A stretch of DNA of 64,000 bases. Origin: Olleya marilimosa CAM030 (GTDB lineage: Bacteria > Bacteroidota > Bacteroidia > Flavobacteriales > Flavobacteriaceae). Below the pieces are notes generated by a model that was not told the DNA's origin, did no database searches, and saw only the letters and a list, made by a program, of their open reading frames with translations. Location of the stretch: assembly GCF_000518485.1 (NCBI RefSeq), contig NZ_JADR01000005.1, positions 124,001 to 188,000 of the forward strand, given 5' to 3'. The translations under genes were made by a program, and so were the position numbers. Below are positions 16,517-25,689 of the stretch, one piece after another; positions within the stretch are counted from its first letter, which is position 1; the number at the start of each line of letters is the position of its first letter.

Positions 16517-17491
16517 ATGAGTTTTTTTAAAAAAATATTTTCTTCAGAAAAAAAAGAAACCTTAGATAAAGGCTTAGAAAAATCTAGTACAAGCTTTTTA
16601 GGTAAATTAAGTAAAGCTGTTGCTGGAAAGTCTAAAGTGGATGATGCAGTTTTAGATAATTTAGAAGAAGTATTGGTCTCAAGCGATGTTGGTGTTAATA
16701 CCACTTTAAAAATAATAGAGCGTATTGAAGCTAGAGTATCCAAAGATAAATATCTTGGTACAGATGAGCTTAATAGAATACTTAGAGAGGAGATTGCAGG
16801 CTTATTGTCAGAAACTAATTCTGGAGAGGATACAGACTATAAAATTCCGCAATTACCAAAACAACAAGATGGATCTAAAACACCTTATGTTTTAATGGTT
16901 GTTGGTGTTAATGGTGTTGGTAAAACGACAACCATTGGTAAATTAGCTTATCAATTTAAAAAACAAGGATTAAAAGTAGTTTTAGGAGCAGCAGATACAT
17001 TTAGAGCAGCAGCTATTGACCAATTACAAGTTTGGGCAGATCGTGTAGATGTACCTATGGTACGTCAAGATATGGGAAGTGACCCAGCTTCAGTTGCATT
17101 TGATGCTTTACAGTCAGGTGTTAATCAAAATGCAGATGTCATTATCATTGATACAGCAGGACGTTTACATAATAAAATCAATTTAATGAACGAGTTAACA
17201 AAAGTTAAACGTGTCATGCAAAAAGTGGTTGGAGATGCGCCACACGACGTATTATTAGTTTTAGATGGTAGTACTGGTCAAAACGCTTTTGAACAAGCTA
17301 AACAGTTTACAGCAGCAACAGAGGTTACAAGCCTTGCGGTTACTAAATTAGATGGTACAGCTAAAGGTGGTGTTGTAATTGGTATTAGTGATCAGTTTCA
17401 AATTCCGGTTAAATATATTGGTGTAGGAGAGGGTATTGAGGATTTACAAGTCTTTAATAAGTTTGAGTTTGTAGATTCTTTTTTTAAATAG
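16517..17491 (+). CDS. ftsY: Signal recognition particle receptor FtsY
   Basis: 324 residues. FtsY binds the SRP-ribosome complex and GTP to deliver membrane proteins to the translocon. The NG domain is complete: a helical N domain (25-85), the P loop GVNGVGKTTTIGKLA, DTFRAAAIDQLQ, DTAGRLHN, TKLDGTAKGG and the closing DLQVFNKFEFVDSFF. The acidic A domain of E. coli is reduced to about 20 Lys-rich residues, normal for this phylum. It lies after the ribosomal cluster on the same strand, the usual Flavobacteriaceae order, but behind a terminator. Confidence 0.97.
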   Translation: MSFFKKIFSSEKKETLDKGLEKSSTSFLGKLSKAVAGKSKVDDAVLDNLEEVLVSSDVGVNTTLKIIERIEARVSKDKYLGTDELNRILREEIAGLLSETNSGEDTDYKIPQLPKQQDGSKTPYVLMVVGVNGVGKTTTIGKLAYQFKKQGLKVVLGAADTFRAAAIDQLQVWADRVDVPMVRQDMGSDPASVAFDALQSGVNQNADVIIIDTAGRLHNKINLMNELTKVKRVMQKVVGDAPHDVLLVLDGSTGQNAFEQAKQFTAATEVTSLAVTKLDGTAKGGVVIGISDQFQIPVKYIGVGEGIEDLQVFNKFEFVDSFFK

Positions 17492-17543
17492 TGTAGATTA
17501 TTTAAGGTTTAAGCGATAGTGTCAGACCTAATAATTTTCATCT

Positions 17544-18620
17544 TTAATTAAAAACAGCATTAAGCTTAAACCATAAGTCATTGTCGTAATCTGATAAAGC
17601 AAAATTAGAATCATCAGCTGCTTGACCCATTCTAACAATTACCAAGTCTTTACTTGGTACTATATATAACTTTTGATCGTTTTTACCTAAAGCGCAGTAC
17701 ATATCTTGTGGAGCATTAGGTATTAAATAACCATTAAATTGGATTTGAGATTGTGGTAAATTAAAACTTGATTTACCATTAAGCCACCATAAATAACCAT
17801 AGGCTTGATTAATATCTTGAGACGTGTTAGTCGCTTGATTTAAAAAATCTTGAGAGATAATTTGATTGTTTTCCCAGCGACCATTTGCATAAATCATTAA
17901 ACCAAATCTAGCCATACTTCTGGTGTTACTCCAATAAACACTTAAATTGTCTAAATCAATCCATTGTCCTGTCATTCCTATTTTATCTTTTAAATGTTCA
18001 GTAAAATAATCGGACCAATTTGTATTGCTAGCCTGTGACACAATATCCTGTAACTTGACATAAACGTTGTGATATGCCCAACGAGTACCAGCATCTGCAA
18101 CATATTGTAAATTGTTGGGTGTTACATCATCTCCTAAACTATCATCTAGTCCAGAGGTCATTGATAAAAGATGTCTATTGGTAATTAAGTTTTCTTGTTC
18201 TAAATTTAGACTAGTCCATTGTGTACCAATATAATCCGATACTTTATTGTTAATATTTAATAGACCTTGATCTTGAGCAATACCAGTAGTAATAGCAGTC
18301 AATGTTTTACCTGCACTAGCCCAATACCAGATAGAGTTTTCGTTATGTCCATTATAATACTGTTCCCACGCAATTTTTCCTTGGTGTAAAATTATAAACG
18401 ATTTGGTGTTTGTGTCTTCTAAAAATGAAGATAATTCAGCTAAAGCAGAAGTATTCCATTGCAACTCTGAAGGAGTTTTAGTTTCCCAAGTATTACTATT
18501 TATAGGAGGGAAATATATGTTTTGCGTGGTAGGATTTTCAATTAAAATAGTATCATCTTTTGATGAGCAACTTAATATAATTATAGATAGTAAACTTAAA
18601 GTTAAATAAATTGGTTTCAT
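17544..18620 (-). CDS. Serine hydrolase of the beta-lactamase/class C family, lipoprotein
   Basis: 358 residues. The N-terminus (MKPIYLTLSLLSIIILSCSS) has a lipobox, so it is a lipid-anchored envelope protein. The class C beta-lactamase/DD-peptidase fold is shown by WASAGKTLTAI (SxxK, nucleophile Ser and general-base Lys), RWAYHNVYVK (YxN) and a long C-terminal part with YLWWLNGKSS. The second GYLI/LGKNDQKLYIVPS segment gives the third strand. Substrate could be peptidoglycan peptides, esters or small amides; lactamase activity should not be assumed. It is divergent from rimO. Confidence 0.82.
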   Translation of the reverse strand: MKPIYLTLSLLSIIILSCSSKDDTILIENPTTQNIYFPPINSNTWETKTPSELQWNTSALAELSSFLEDTNTKSFIILHQGKIAWEQYYNGHNENSIWYWASAGKTLTAITTGIAQDQGLLNINNKVSDYIGTQWTSLNLEQENLITNRHLLSMTSGLDDSLGDDVTPNNLQYVADAGTRWAYHNVYVKLQDIVSQASNTNWSDYFTEHLKDKIGMTGQWIDLDNLSVYWSNTRSMARFGLMIYANGRWENNQIISQDFLNQATNTSQDINQAYGYLWWLNGKSSFNLPQSQIQFNGYLIPNAPQDMYCALGKNDQKLYIVPSKDLVIVRMGQAADDSNFALSDYDNDLWFKLNAVFN

Positions 18621-18689
18621 ACTATAGTTTTTTATTTAGACCAATATAAATCATAATGGTTTAATATCTGTTATATTAAAATTAGATAG

Positions 18690-18697
18690 TATCTTTG
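18690..18697 (+). promoter_or_regulatory. -7 promoter box for rimO (TATCTTTG)
   Basis: Exact TAnnTTTG box 17 bp before the ATG at 18715. No good TTG at the expected -33 site. Confidence 0.65.
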
Positions 18698-18714
18698 CAG
18701 TCCAAAAATGAGGT

Positions 18715-20022
18715 ATGAGAACAAAGTCACTTAAAAAGAACAAAATCAACGTTATAACCTTAGGTTGTAGTAAAAACGTTTATGATAGCGAAGTCCTAAT
18801 GGGACAATTAAAAGCTAACGGAAAAGAAGTTGTGCATGAAGAGGAAGGTAACGTAGTAGTAATTAACACTTGTGGTTTTATTAATAATGCCAAAGAGGAG
18901 AGTGTTAATACAATCTTAGAGTACATGCAGAAAAAGGAAGATGGCGAGGTTGATAAAGTATTTGTTACAGGATGTTTAAGTGAGCGTTACAAACCAGAAT
19001 TACAAAAAGATATACCTAATGTAGACCAATATTTTGGAACTACAGAGTTGCCAGGTTTACTTAAGGCTTTAGGTGCAGATTACAAACATGAGTTAATAGG
19101 AGAGCGTCTTACTACGACACCAAAAAACTACGCTTATTTAAAAATTGCTGAAGGTTGTGATAGACCATGTAGTTTTTGCGCTATTCCATTAATGAGAGGT
19201 AAGCATAAGTCCACACCAATAGAAAATCTAGTTACAGAAGCTGAAAAATTAGCAGCAAATGGAGTTAAAGAGTTAATTTTAATTGCTCAAGATTTAACGT
19301 ATTACGGTTTAGATTTATACAAAAAACGAAACTTAGCAGAGTTACTTGAAAACTTAGTTAAAGTTGAAGGTATTGAATGGATTAGATTACATTATGCTTT
19401 TCCAACAGGTTTCCCAATGGACGTATTAGATTTAATGAAGCGTGAGCCTAAAATTTGTAATTATCTAGATATCCCATTACAGCATATAAGTGACGATTTA
19501 TTAAAAAGTATGCGTCGTGGTACTACTAAAGAAAAAACAACAAATCTTATTCATCAATTCAGAGCAATTGTTCCAGAAATGACTATCAGAACAACATTAA
19601 TTGTTGGATATCCAGGCGAAACTGAAGCACATTTTCAAGAGTTAAAACAATGGGTTAAAGACATGCGTTTTGAGCGTTTAGGTTGTTTTACCTATTCTCA
19701 TGAAGAAAACACACATGCTTATAACTTAGAGGACGATGTACCACAAGAGGTCAAGCAAGATAGGGCTAACCAAATAATGGAAATTCAATCTCAAATTTCT
19801 TGGGAGTTGAATCAAGAAAAAATTGGAGAGACTTTTAAGGTGGTTATTGACCGTAAAGAAGGTACTTATTTTGTTGGTCGTACAGAGTTTGATAGTCCAG
19901 ATGTAGATAACGAAGTACTAATCGATGCTACTGATACGTATTTAAAAACTGGAGAATATTATAACATTAAAGTTACAGAAGCTGAAGATTTTGACCTTTA
20001 TGGTGAGTTAGTAAAAGCTTAA
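18715..20022 (+). CDS. rimO: Ribosomal protein S12 methylthiotransferase RimO
   Basis: 435 residues. RimO is a radical-SAM enzyme that adds a methylthio group to an Asp of ribosomal S12. The N-terminal MTTase domain (INVITLGCSKNVYDSEVLMG and VNTCGFI, VTGCLSERY: three Cys) binds one Fe-S cluster; CDRPCSFCAIPLMRG is the CxxxCxxC radical-SAM site; a TRAM domain closes the protein (EGTYFVGRTEFDSPDVDNEVLI). RimO rather than MiaB is supported by CSKN and IPLMRGKHKS. The short leader follows an exact -7 box. A lipoprotein gene lies 78 bp downstream. Confidence 0.96.
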   Translation: MRTKSLKKNKINVITLGCSKNVYDSEVLMGQLKANGKEVVHEEEGNVVVINTCGFINNAKEESVNTILEYMQKKEDGEVDKVFVTGCLSERYKPELQKDIPNVDQYFGTTELPGLLKALGADYKHELIGERLTTTPKNYAYLKIAEGCDRPCSFCAIPLMRGKHKSTPIENLVTEAEKLAANGVKELILIAQDLTYYGLDLYKKRNLAELLENLVKVEGIEWIRLHYAFPTGFPMDVLDLMKREPKICNYLDIPLQHISDDLLKSMRRGTTKEKTTNLIHQFRAIVPEMTIRTTLIVGYPGETEAHFQELKQWVKDMRFERLGCFTYSHEENTHAYNLEDDVPQEVKQDRANQIMEIQSQISWELNQEKIGETFKVVIDRKEGTYFVGRTEFDSPDVDNEVLIDATDTYLKTGEYYNIKVTEAEDFDLYGELVKA

Positions 20023-20100
20023 ATTAAGGTATTCAAAATAAAACAATTTGAATGTTAAGCCTAAAAAAGTATATTTACAAAAACTAAACAAACCAAAAAA

Positions 20101-20598
20101 ATGAAAAAATCAGTATTAAAAACAGTCGTAGTAGCTTGCTTTTTTATGTTAACAGCTTGTGGAGGAGGTGGACCTGAAAGTGCTACAATTAGCTTTTTAG
20201 AGGCTATGTATTCTGGAGATTTTGAAACAGCTAAAAAACATGCAACTACAGACACAAAATCTATGTTGTCTATGTTAGAGTCCTTTGGTGCTAAGGATCA
20301 ATTTGCAGATAAGATGAAAGAAGCTGATATTACTTTTAAAGTAGTTGACTCTAAAATTGATGGAGATAAAGCAGTTTGTACTGTTAAAATGTCAAGCAGC
20401 CAAGACGAAAAAGACCAAGATATGCCAATGAATCTTGTAAAAGTTGATGGCAAATGGTTGGTAAGTATGGATAAAGAGTCTATGAATAAAGAAGGCTTAG
20501 ATAAAGCTAATAAAGAAACAGGAAATCCTGATATGGAGTCTGATGACGACATGGATGAGGAGATGATTGAGGAAGAAGATTATGAAGCTGCTGAGTAA
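20101..20598 (+). CDS. DUF4878-like lipoprotein with acidic tail
   Basis: 165 residues. The signal ends in the lipobox LTAC (MKKSVLKTVVVACFFMLTACGGGG). Residues 25-125 (ATISFLEAMYSGDFETAKKHAT ... VCTVKMSSSQDEKDQDMPMNLVKVDGKWLVSMDK) are a cystatin/NTF2-like fold typical of DUF4878. The last 25 residues are almost all Asp/Glu. Function unknown; likely an envelope lipoprotein. The stop codon abuts the next start (TAA-ATG), so it is co-translated with the YiiX-like hydrolase. Confidence 0.75.
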   Translation: MKKSVLKTVVVACFFMLTACGGGGPESATISFLEAMYSGDFETAKKHATTDTKSMLSMLESFGAKDQFADKMKEADITFKVVDSKIDGDKAVCTVKMSSSQDEKDQDMPMNLVKVDGKWLVSMDKESMNKEGLDKANKETGNPDMESDDDMDEEMIEEEDYEAAE

Positions 20599-21234
20599 AT
20601 GATAAAAACAACTATTAAGATATCACTAGTTCTAGTCGTTATTTTTATAGCATACAAATTTTTTAAAGACGATTCAAACAGACCGTATGAATCGTCTTTT
20701 TTATATAAATTATCTTCAGGAGAAAAAAAACAACTTCAAACAGGAGATATTATTTTGCGACGTGGTTACGGATTTGTTAGCACCATGATTTCTAAAATGA
20801 TGAATGAAGACTATGATGTCACGCATCTTGGTGTTGTTATCAAGCAGAATGATAATTTAAAAATTGCACATGCGCTGTCAAGTAGCGTGTCTAATCAAGA
20901 TGGTTTGCGTTTGCAAGCTATAGATTCATTTGTACATAACTCTCATGATAGCACTATTTTGGTAACTCGATTAAAAAATATTGATGTTTTAAAACAAGAT
21001 AAAATTGTAAAGCAAATAGAGTATTACTACAAAAAACAATTACCCTTTGATCATAGTTTTAATTATAAAGATACGACTGAGCATTATTGCTCTGAGTTAA
21101 TTTGGCGTATTTATGAGCATAATTTAAAAATTCTAAATGTAGCAGATAGTCTTACAGATCAGCAAAAATATAATACACTTAAAACCTTTTACGACCCAAA
21201 TTATTTTGATATTATTATCAACCACCAAAAGTAA
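20599..21234 (+). CDS. YiiX/NlpC-P60-like cysteine hydrolase
   Basis: 211 residues with an N-terminal membrane anchor (IKISLVLVVIFIAYKFF). The permuted papain-fold motif order is LQTGDIILRRG, then a His in DVTHLGVVI and the Cys in HYCSELIWRIYEH. This matches the YiiX/YebB family, predicted amidases or lipid-modifying enzymes at the envelope. It is directly coupled to the preceding lipoprotein gene. The convergent gene ends only 6 bp away, with no room for an intergenic terminator. Confidence 0.78.
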   Translation: MIKTTIKISLVLVVIFIAYKFFKDDSNRPYESSFLYKLSSGEKKQLQTGDIILRRGYGFVSTMISKMMNEDYDVTHLGVVIKQNDNLKIAHALSSSVSNQDGLRLQAIDSFVHNSHDSTILVTRLKNIDVLKQDKIVKQIEYYYKKQLPFDHSFNYKDTTEHYCSELIWRIYEHNLKILNVADSLTDQQKYNTLKTFYDPNYFDIIINHQK

Positions 21235-21240
21235 AAGTAC

Positions 21241-22500
21241 CTAGTTTTTTTCAACTTGCCTTTTAATCTTTTTAATGGCAGTTTCAATAGATTTTTCAGG
21301 TTCAATAATATTGTATTCTCCCCAAAAATCTGGATCACTAAAGCCAGACACCTGATCCTGTAAAATACTGTTTGATTTAAGTTTTTTAGTTTGTTTGTTG
21401 GTTAATAAATCTTTATTAATATTCCAATCTGTTATAGCCATTTCACTTTGTAAAGTGTATCTGCTGTTAAACCATCGGTTATCCCAGTTCACCTTGAACG
21501 ATATTAATATATTACTGTAAGCAAAGTACCATTTGCCATTTTTTGTTCTGTAATTTACCTTATAGGAAGCTTCAGTTGGATATACATTAGCTTTTCTAGG
21601 TTTTTTACGTACAAATAATTTGGTCGCTTCTACTTGGTTTTCAACATTTAATTTATATACAGCACTAGTTAATGCATAATTGTTTGCATCAATGTACAGT
21701 GTGCCATAGTATAAAGGTCTGTATACATTTTCTTTTTGTTTAAAATTTACTACATATACCAATTGATTATCAACCTGAGTAGATCTGCCAAAAGTAAACG
21801 TGTAGTCACTCAGCGTTTCATCATTAAAAATGTATTCAGGATATTTAATAATATCTGTATGAAGACTGCTAAAAGGACCACCTTGAATTTTAAGGGCTAT
21901 GGTATCTAATCTAGAGTAATCTGTGTTTTTTCTAGCTTTAATTAAGGTGATTTGGTCATTTTTACTAGATTTATAAGACGATTTATCAATGCTTACAATT
22001 GCCTCAGATAATGATGCATTTCTATTACGTTTTTTTATGGTTTCTCTATAAAAACCAGTCATAAAAACTGTTTCTGTTGCATAGTTTTCTCCTTTAAGGG
22101 CTAAGGCTTTTTCAACTAATTCTTTAGCGTCTTTAGGAGCAACAATGTCAATAGCAGCTAATACTGTTGCAGCTTGCTGTAAATATATTTTAGTGTCAGT
22201 TGGTTTAAAATTGGATAAAGCAACTTCTAATTTTTGATACCCTAAATAAGATATGGTAACCGTATTTTGTAGCAAGTTTTCCGGAACTTTTAATAAAAAT
22301 TCTCCATCACTATTGGCAATAGTACTAACGTTAGAGTTTGTAATTATTAAGTCTGCTAAAGCTAAAGGACTGTTTGTGTCTTTATCTAAAACAATACCTT
22401 TAAATTCTGTAACATTTTGACCAAAACTAATGGAGCAAGTAATAAGTATTATTAAGGCTAAATAGTGCTTTAAATTAAAAGTTAATTGGAGAGAATTCAC
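21241..22500 (-). CDS. Carboxypeptidase-like regulatory domain outer-membrane-associated protein
   Basis: 419 residues. A signal sequence (MNSLQLTFNLKHYLALIILITCSISFGQ) is followed by a CarboxypepD_reg-like domain (about 30-110, FKGIVLDKDTNSPLALADLIITN, TVTISYLGYQKLEV) and a beta-rich region (EKALALKGENYATETVFMTGFYRETI) typical of a widespread Bacteroidota family with unknown role, related to but shorter than DUF5686 proteins. It lacks a plug and barrel, so it is not a receptor. It is probably periplasmic or at the inner face of the outer membrane. Confidence 0.72.
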   Translation of the reverse strand: MNSLQLTFNLKHYLALIILITCSISFGQNVTEFKGIVLDKDTNSPLALADLIITNSNVSTIANSDGEFLLKVPENLLQNTVTISYLGYQKLEVALSNFKPTDTKIYLQQAATVLAAIDIVAPKDAKELVEKALALKGENYATETVFMTGFYRETIKKRNRNASLSEAIVSIDKSSYKSSKNDQITLIKARKNTDYSRLDTIALKIQGGPFSSLHTDIIKYPEYIFNDETLSDYTFTFGRSTQVDNQLVYVVNFKQKENVYRPLYYGTLYIDANNYALTSAVYKLNVENQVEATKLFVRKKPRKANVYPTEASYKVNYRTKNGKWYFAYSNILISFKVNWDNRWFNSRYTLQSEMAITDWNINKDLLTNKQTKKLKSNSILQDQVSGFSDPDFWGEYNIIEPEKSIETAIKKIKRQVEKN

Positions 22501-22630
22501 TGATGTTATATTTGTGGATTATCTTATAAAGTTACTCAAATTTCAACACTTTACTCTAGGGTTTTATGTTAATTTTAAGACATAATAAAGGGTAAACTGC
22601 CTTATCTTTACAGCAGATTAATTTGCAACT

Positions 22631-24232
22631 ATGCCAACAGATTGTATACCATTTAAAGAAACAGGATATTTTTCTCAATTAATTTGTGATTATTTAGCTG
22701 AAGCTGAATCACTAAAACCGTTTTATAATAGGTTTCCAAGTATTGAAAACTTTAAAGATCAGATAAAGCAAAAACAAGAAAACTTCTCGCAAAAAAATAG
22801 AAGTGTTTTAGTAAAAACATTGCAAGAGCAATACAATCTGTTACAAACTTCAGAAGCTACAGATACTAATATTAGGTTGTTAGCAGACAACAAAACCTTT
22901 ACAATTACGACAGGTCATCAGCTTAATTTATTTACAGGGCCTTTATATTTTTTGTATAAAATTGTATCAACAATAAATCTAACTAAGCAATTAAAAATAC
23001 AATATCCCGAATATAATTTTGTGCCAATCTATTGGATGGCTTCAGAGGATCATGATTTTGAAGAAATAAATTATTTTAATTTTAAAGGAAAAAAAATACG
23101 CTGGAACAAAAATGCATCAGGAGCAGTTGGTGATATAGATACTAATGGATTAGCTGACGTTTTAGACCTTTTTGCTAAAGAGTTAGGTATTGGCAATAAT
23201 GCAAAATATTTAAAATCATTATTTGAAAATGCCTATTTAAAACATGATAATTTAGCGCAAGCCACACATTATTTGGCAAATGCTTTATTTGGAGAGCATG
23301 GTTTGGTAATTATAGATGCTAACAATAAAGATTTAAAAACATTATTTATACCTCAAATTAAAACAGAGTTATTTAATAATACATCATTTCAAAAAGTTAC
23401 AGAAACATCAAAACACTTAAGTCAAATATCAGAAAATTATTCAATACAAGTAAATCCTAGAGATATAAATCTATTTTACATCACTAAAAATGTAAGAGAA
23501 CGTATTGTTTATAAAGATCAAAAATATACTGTTTTAAATACGACATTTTCGTGGACTAAGGAACAACTATTAAAACATGTAGAAGAAGCTCCAGAACGTT
23601 TTAGCCCTAACGTGATCATGCGTCCTTTATACCAAGAAGTTATTTTACCAAATTTATGTTACATAGGTGGAGGCGGAGAGTTAGCGTACTGGTTTCAGTT
23701 AAAAGCTAATTTTGAAGCCAATAACATTGCTTTTCCAATATTATTATTACGTAATTCAGTATTAATAAAAACAAAACAGCAAGCAGATAAACTTAATAAA
23801 CTAGGCATTTCTAATAAAGATTTGTTTTTAAAACGTGATAGTTTTATAAATAAAAAAGTAAGAGAAATTTCTAATATTGATATTGATTTTTCAGAACAAG
23901 TTAAACACCTGAAATCACAATTTGAGTCACTTTATAAACTCGCAGAATTGACAGATCAGTCTTTTGTAGGTGCAGTAGCCTCTCAAGAAAAAAAGCAAAT
24001 TAATGGCTTAGTACACTTGGAAAAAAGATTGCTTACCGCTCAAAAAAGAAAACTAAAAGATCAAGTCGAGCGGATGACAGATTTACAATATCAGTTGTTC
24101 CCAAATTATAGTTTGCAAGAGCGTAACATCAATTTTTCAGAATTATATTTAGAATTTGGTACGGATTTAATACCTCAGTTAATTAAAAATTTAAAACCTT
24201 TGCAAGGTCAATTTTTAATTCTTGAATTATAA
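22631..24232 (+). CDS. bshC: Bacillithiol biosynthesis cysteine-adding enzyme BshC
   Basis: 533 residues, usual length. BshC joins cysteine to glucosamine-malate to give bacillithiol, the low-molecular-weight thiol that replaces glutathione. Family motifs include TITTGHQLNLFTGPLYFLYKI, YWMASEDHDFEEIN, and RPLYQEVILPNLCYIGGGGELAYW (Rossmann-like core) with the C-terminal coiled-coil (EKRLLTAQKRKLKDQVERM, near 475). bshA and bshB are not in this window. The decarboxylase gene begins 3 bp after the stop codon, so the two are probably in one operon. Confidence 0.93.
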   Translation: MPTDCIPFKETGYFSQLICDYLAEAESLKPFYNRFPSIENFKDQIKQKQENFSQKNRSVLVKTLQEQYNLLQTSEATDTNIRLLADNKTFTITTGHQLNLFTGPLYFLYKIVSTINLTKQLKIQYPEYNFVPIYWMASEDHDFEEINYFNFKGKKIRWNKNASGAVGDIDTNGLADVLDLFAKELGIGNNAKYLKSLFENAYLKHDNLAQATHYLANALFGEHGLVIIDANNKDLKTLFIPQIKTELFNNTSFQKVTETSKHLSQISENYSIQVNPRDINLFYITKNVRERIVYKDQKYTVLNTTFSWTKEQLLKHVEEAPERFSPNVIMRPLYQEVILPNLCYIGGGGELAYWFQLKANFEANNIAFPILLLRNSVLIKTKQQADKLNKLGISNKDLFLKRDSFINKKVREISNIDIDFSEQVKHLKSQFESLYKLAELTDQSFVGAVASQEKKQINGLVHLEKRLLTAQKRKLKDQVERMTDLQYQLFPNYSLQERNINFSELYLEFGTDLIPQLIKNLKPLQGQFLILEL

Positions 24233-24235
24233 GCC

Positions 24236-25609
24236 ATGCATAAAATAGATTTAGATTTAGTTGAAATGACGCTTGACGTCATGAAATATACTATTGATCG
24301 TATTTCAAAAACCGAAGACGTTATTGGTAAGCCTCAAAAAGCCGAAACTTTAAAGGCACTTGTAGGAGAAACAGTGACAAACAAGGGTATTGGTGGCGAG
24401 ACAGCTTTTAACCTATGGAAGCAACATTTAATGCATGCCAATGTAAAAATTGACCATCCACGTCACTTAGCATTTGTACCAGCATCTCCAACTAGAGCGT
24501 CCATTTTATTTGATTTGGTAACCTCTGCATCAAGCATTCATGGTGCCTATTGGATGGAAGGAGCAGGAGGTATTTTTTGCGAGAACGAAGCTATGAAGTG
24601 GATTGTGTCCTTAACAGGATTACCACAAGGGGCTTTTGGTGTATTTACTAGTGGTGGTACTGCAGCAAACCTATCTGCAATTGTAACAGCTAGAGAGTAT
24701 TGGAGAAGTCTAAACGACGACAATAAAAATAGAAAAGGCTTAATAATTACCTCAATTGGCGCGCATTCTTCTATTAAAGCTATGGCTAAAGTTGTAGATG
24801 TGGATGTGTTGTTGGTAGATACAGAAGACCGTTTAAAAGGTAGCGCATTACAACATACAATAGATAATTTAACACCACAACAAAAACAACGTCTATTTGC
24901 TGTGGTGGCAACAGGAGGAACAACAAATGCAGGAATTATTGACGATTTAGATGGTGTAGCTACTATCTGTCAAGCAGAAAACCTATGGTTTCATGTTGAT
25001 GCTGCATATGGAGGAGGTGCTTTAGCTGCAGATTCTGTTAGACACTTATTTAACGGAATTGAAAAAGCAGACAGTATTACCATTGATCCGCACAAATGGA
25101 TGTTTTCTCCATACGATTGTGGTGCAGTAATATATAAGCAACCAGAATTAGCTAAAAAAGCGCACGCACAAGAAGGTTCCTATTTAGATATTTTTAAAGA
25201 CGAAGGAGCACATGGTTTTAACCCAACAGATTATCAAATACAATTAACACGTCGTGTACGTGGATTACCTCTATGGTTTAGTCTAGCTACTCATGGTACA
25301 GATAGATATAAAGAAGCTGTAGAGCGTGGTTTAGAGTTAGCAACTATAGCAGGTCAATTAATTAAAGAGATGGATCATGTCGAGTTGGTTAGAGAGCCAA
25401 GTCTATCATGTGTGCTTTACAGACGTAAAGGTTGGACACCAAATGATTACAGAGATTGGACCTTTAAAAATCATGACAAAGGCTTTGCATTAGTAACACC
25501 AACCAAATGGAAAACAGGTGATAGTTTTGAAACCGTTTCGCGTTTTTGCTTTATAAATCCAGATACAACAACTCAGGATATTAAAGCAATTTTAGAGTCA
25601 ATGAAATAG
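24236..25609 (+). CDS. PLP-dependent group II amino-acid decarboxylase
   Basis: 457 residues. The PLP-binding Lys is in SITIDPHKWMFSPYDCGAV; FTSGGTAANLSAI is the phosphate-binding part and VDAAYGGGAL contains the Asp that binds the pyridine nitrogen. It resembles aromatic-amino-acid/glutamate/diaminobutyrate decarboxylases, but the substrate cannot be read from the sequence; 2-oxo or mixed specificity is possible. It follows bshC by 3 bp. A link to thiol synthesis (for example aspartate or cysteine derivatives) is only a guess. Confidence 0.82.
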   Translation: MHKIDLDLVEMTLDVMKYTIDRISKTEDVIGKPQKAETLKALVGETVTNKGIGGETAFNLWKQHLMHANVKIDHPRHLAFVPASPTRASILFDLVTSASSIHGAYWMEGAGGIFCENEAMKWIVSLTGLPQGAFGVFTSGGTAANLSAIVTAREYWRSLNDDNKNRKGLIITSIGAHSSIKAMAKVVDVDVLLVDTEDRLKGSALQHTIDNLTPQQKQRLFAVVATGGTTNAGIIDDLDGVATICQAENLWFHVDAAYGGGALAADSVRHLFNGIEKADSITIDPHKWMFSPYDCGAVIYKQPELAKKAHAQEGSYLDIFKDEGAHGFNPTDYQIQLTRRVRGLPLWFSLATHGTDRYKEAVERGLELATIAGQLIKEMDHVELVREPSLSCVLYRRKGWTPNDYRDWTFKNHDKGFALVTPTKWKTGDSFETVSRFCFINPDTTTQDIKAILESMK

Positions 25610-25678
25610 TATTTGTTAATTGTTAAAAAAATAGTGTAAATTTCATAAATCATAAATAGTATTTATCAATGCAATTAC

Positions 25679-25686
25679 TATTTTTG
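25679..25686 (+). promoter_or_regulatory. -7 promoter box for guaA (TATTTTTG)
   Basis: Exact TAnnTTTG box ending 3 nt before the ATG at 25690. It lies inside the longer open frame, so the ATG at 25669 would be upstream of the transcription start. No clear -33 TTG. Confidence 0.6.
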
Positions 25687-25689
25687 TGC

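Noticed and set aside
17544-18620. Beta-lactamase conferring resistance
   Set aside because: The SxxK fold covers many esterases and peptidases; nothing in the sequence points to beta-lactam hydrolysis.
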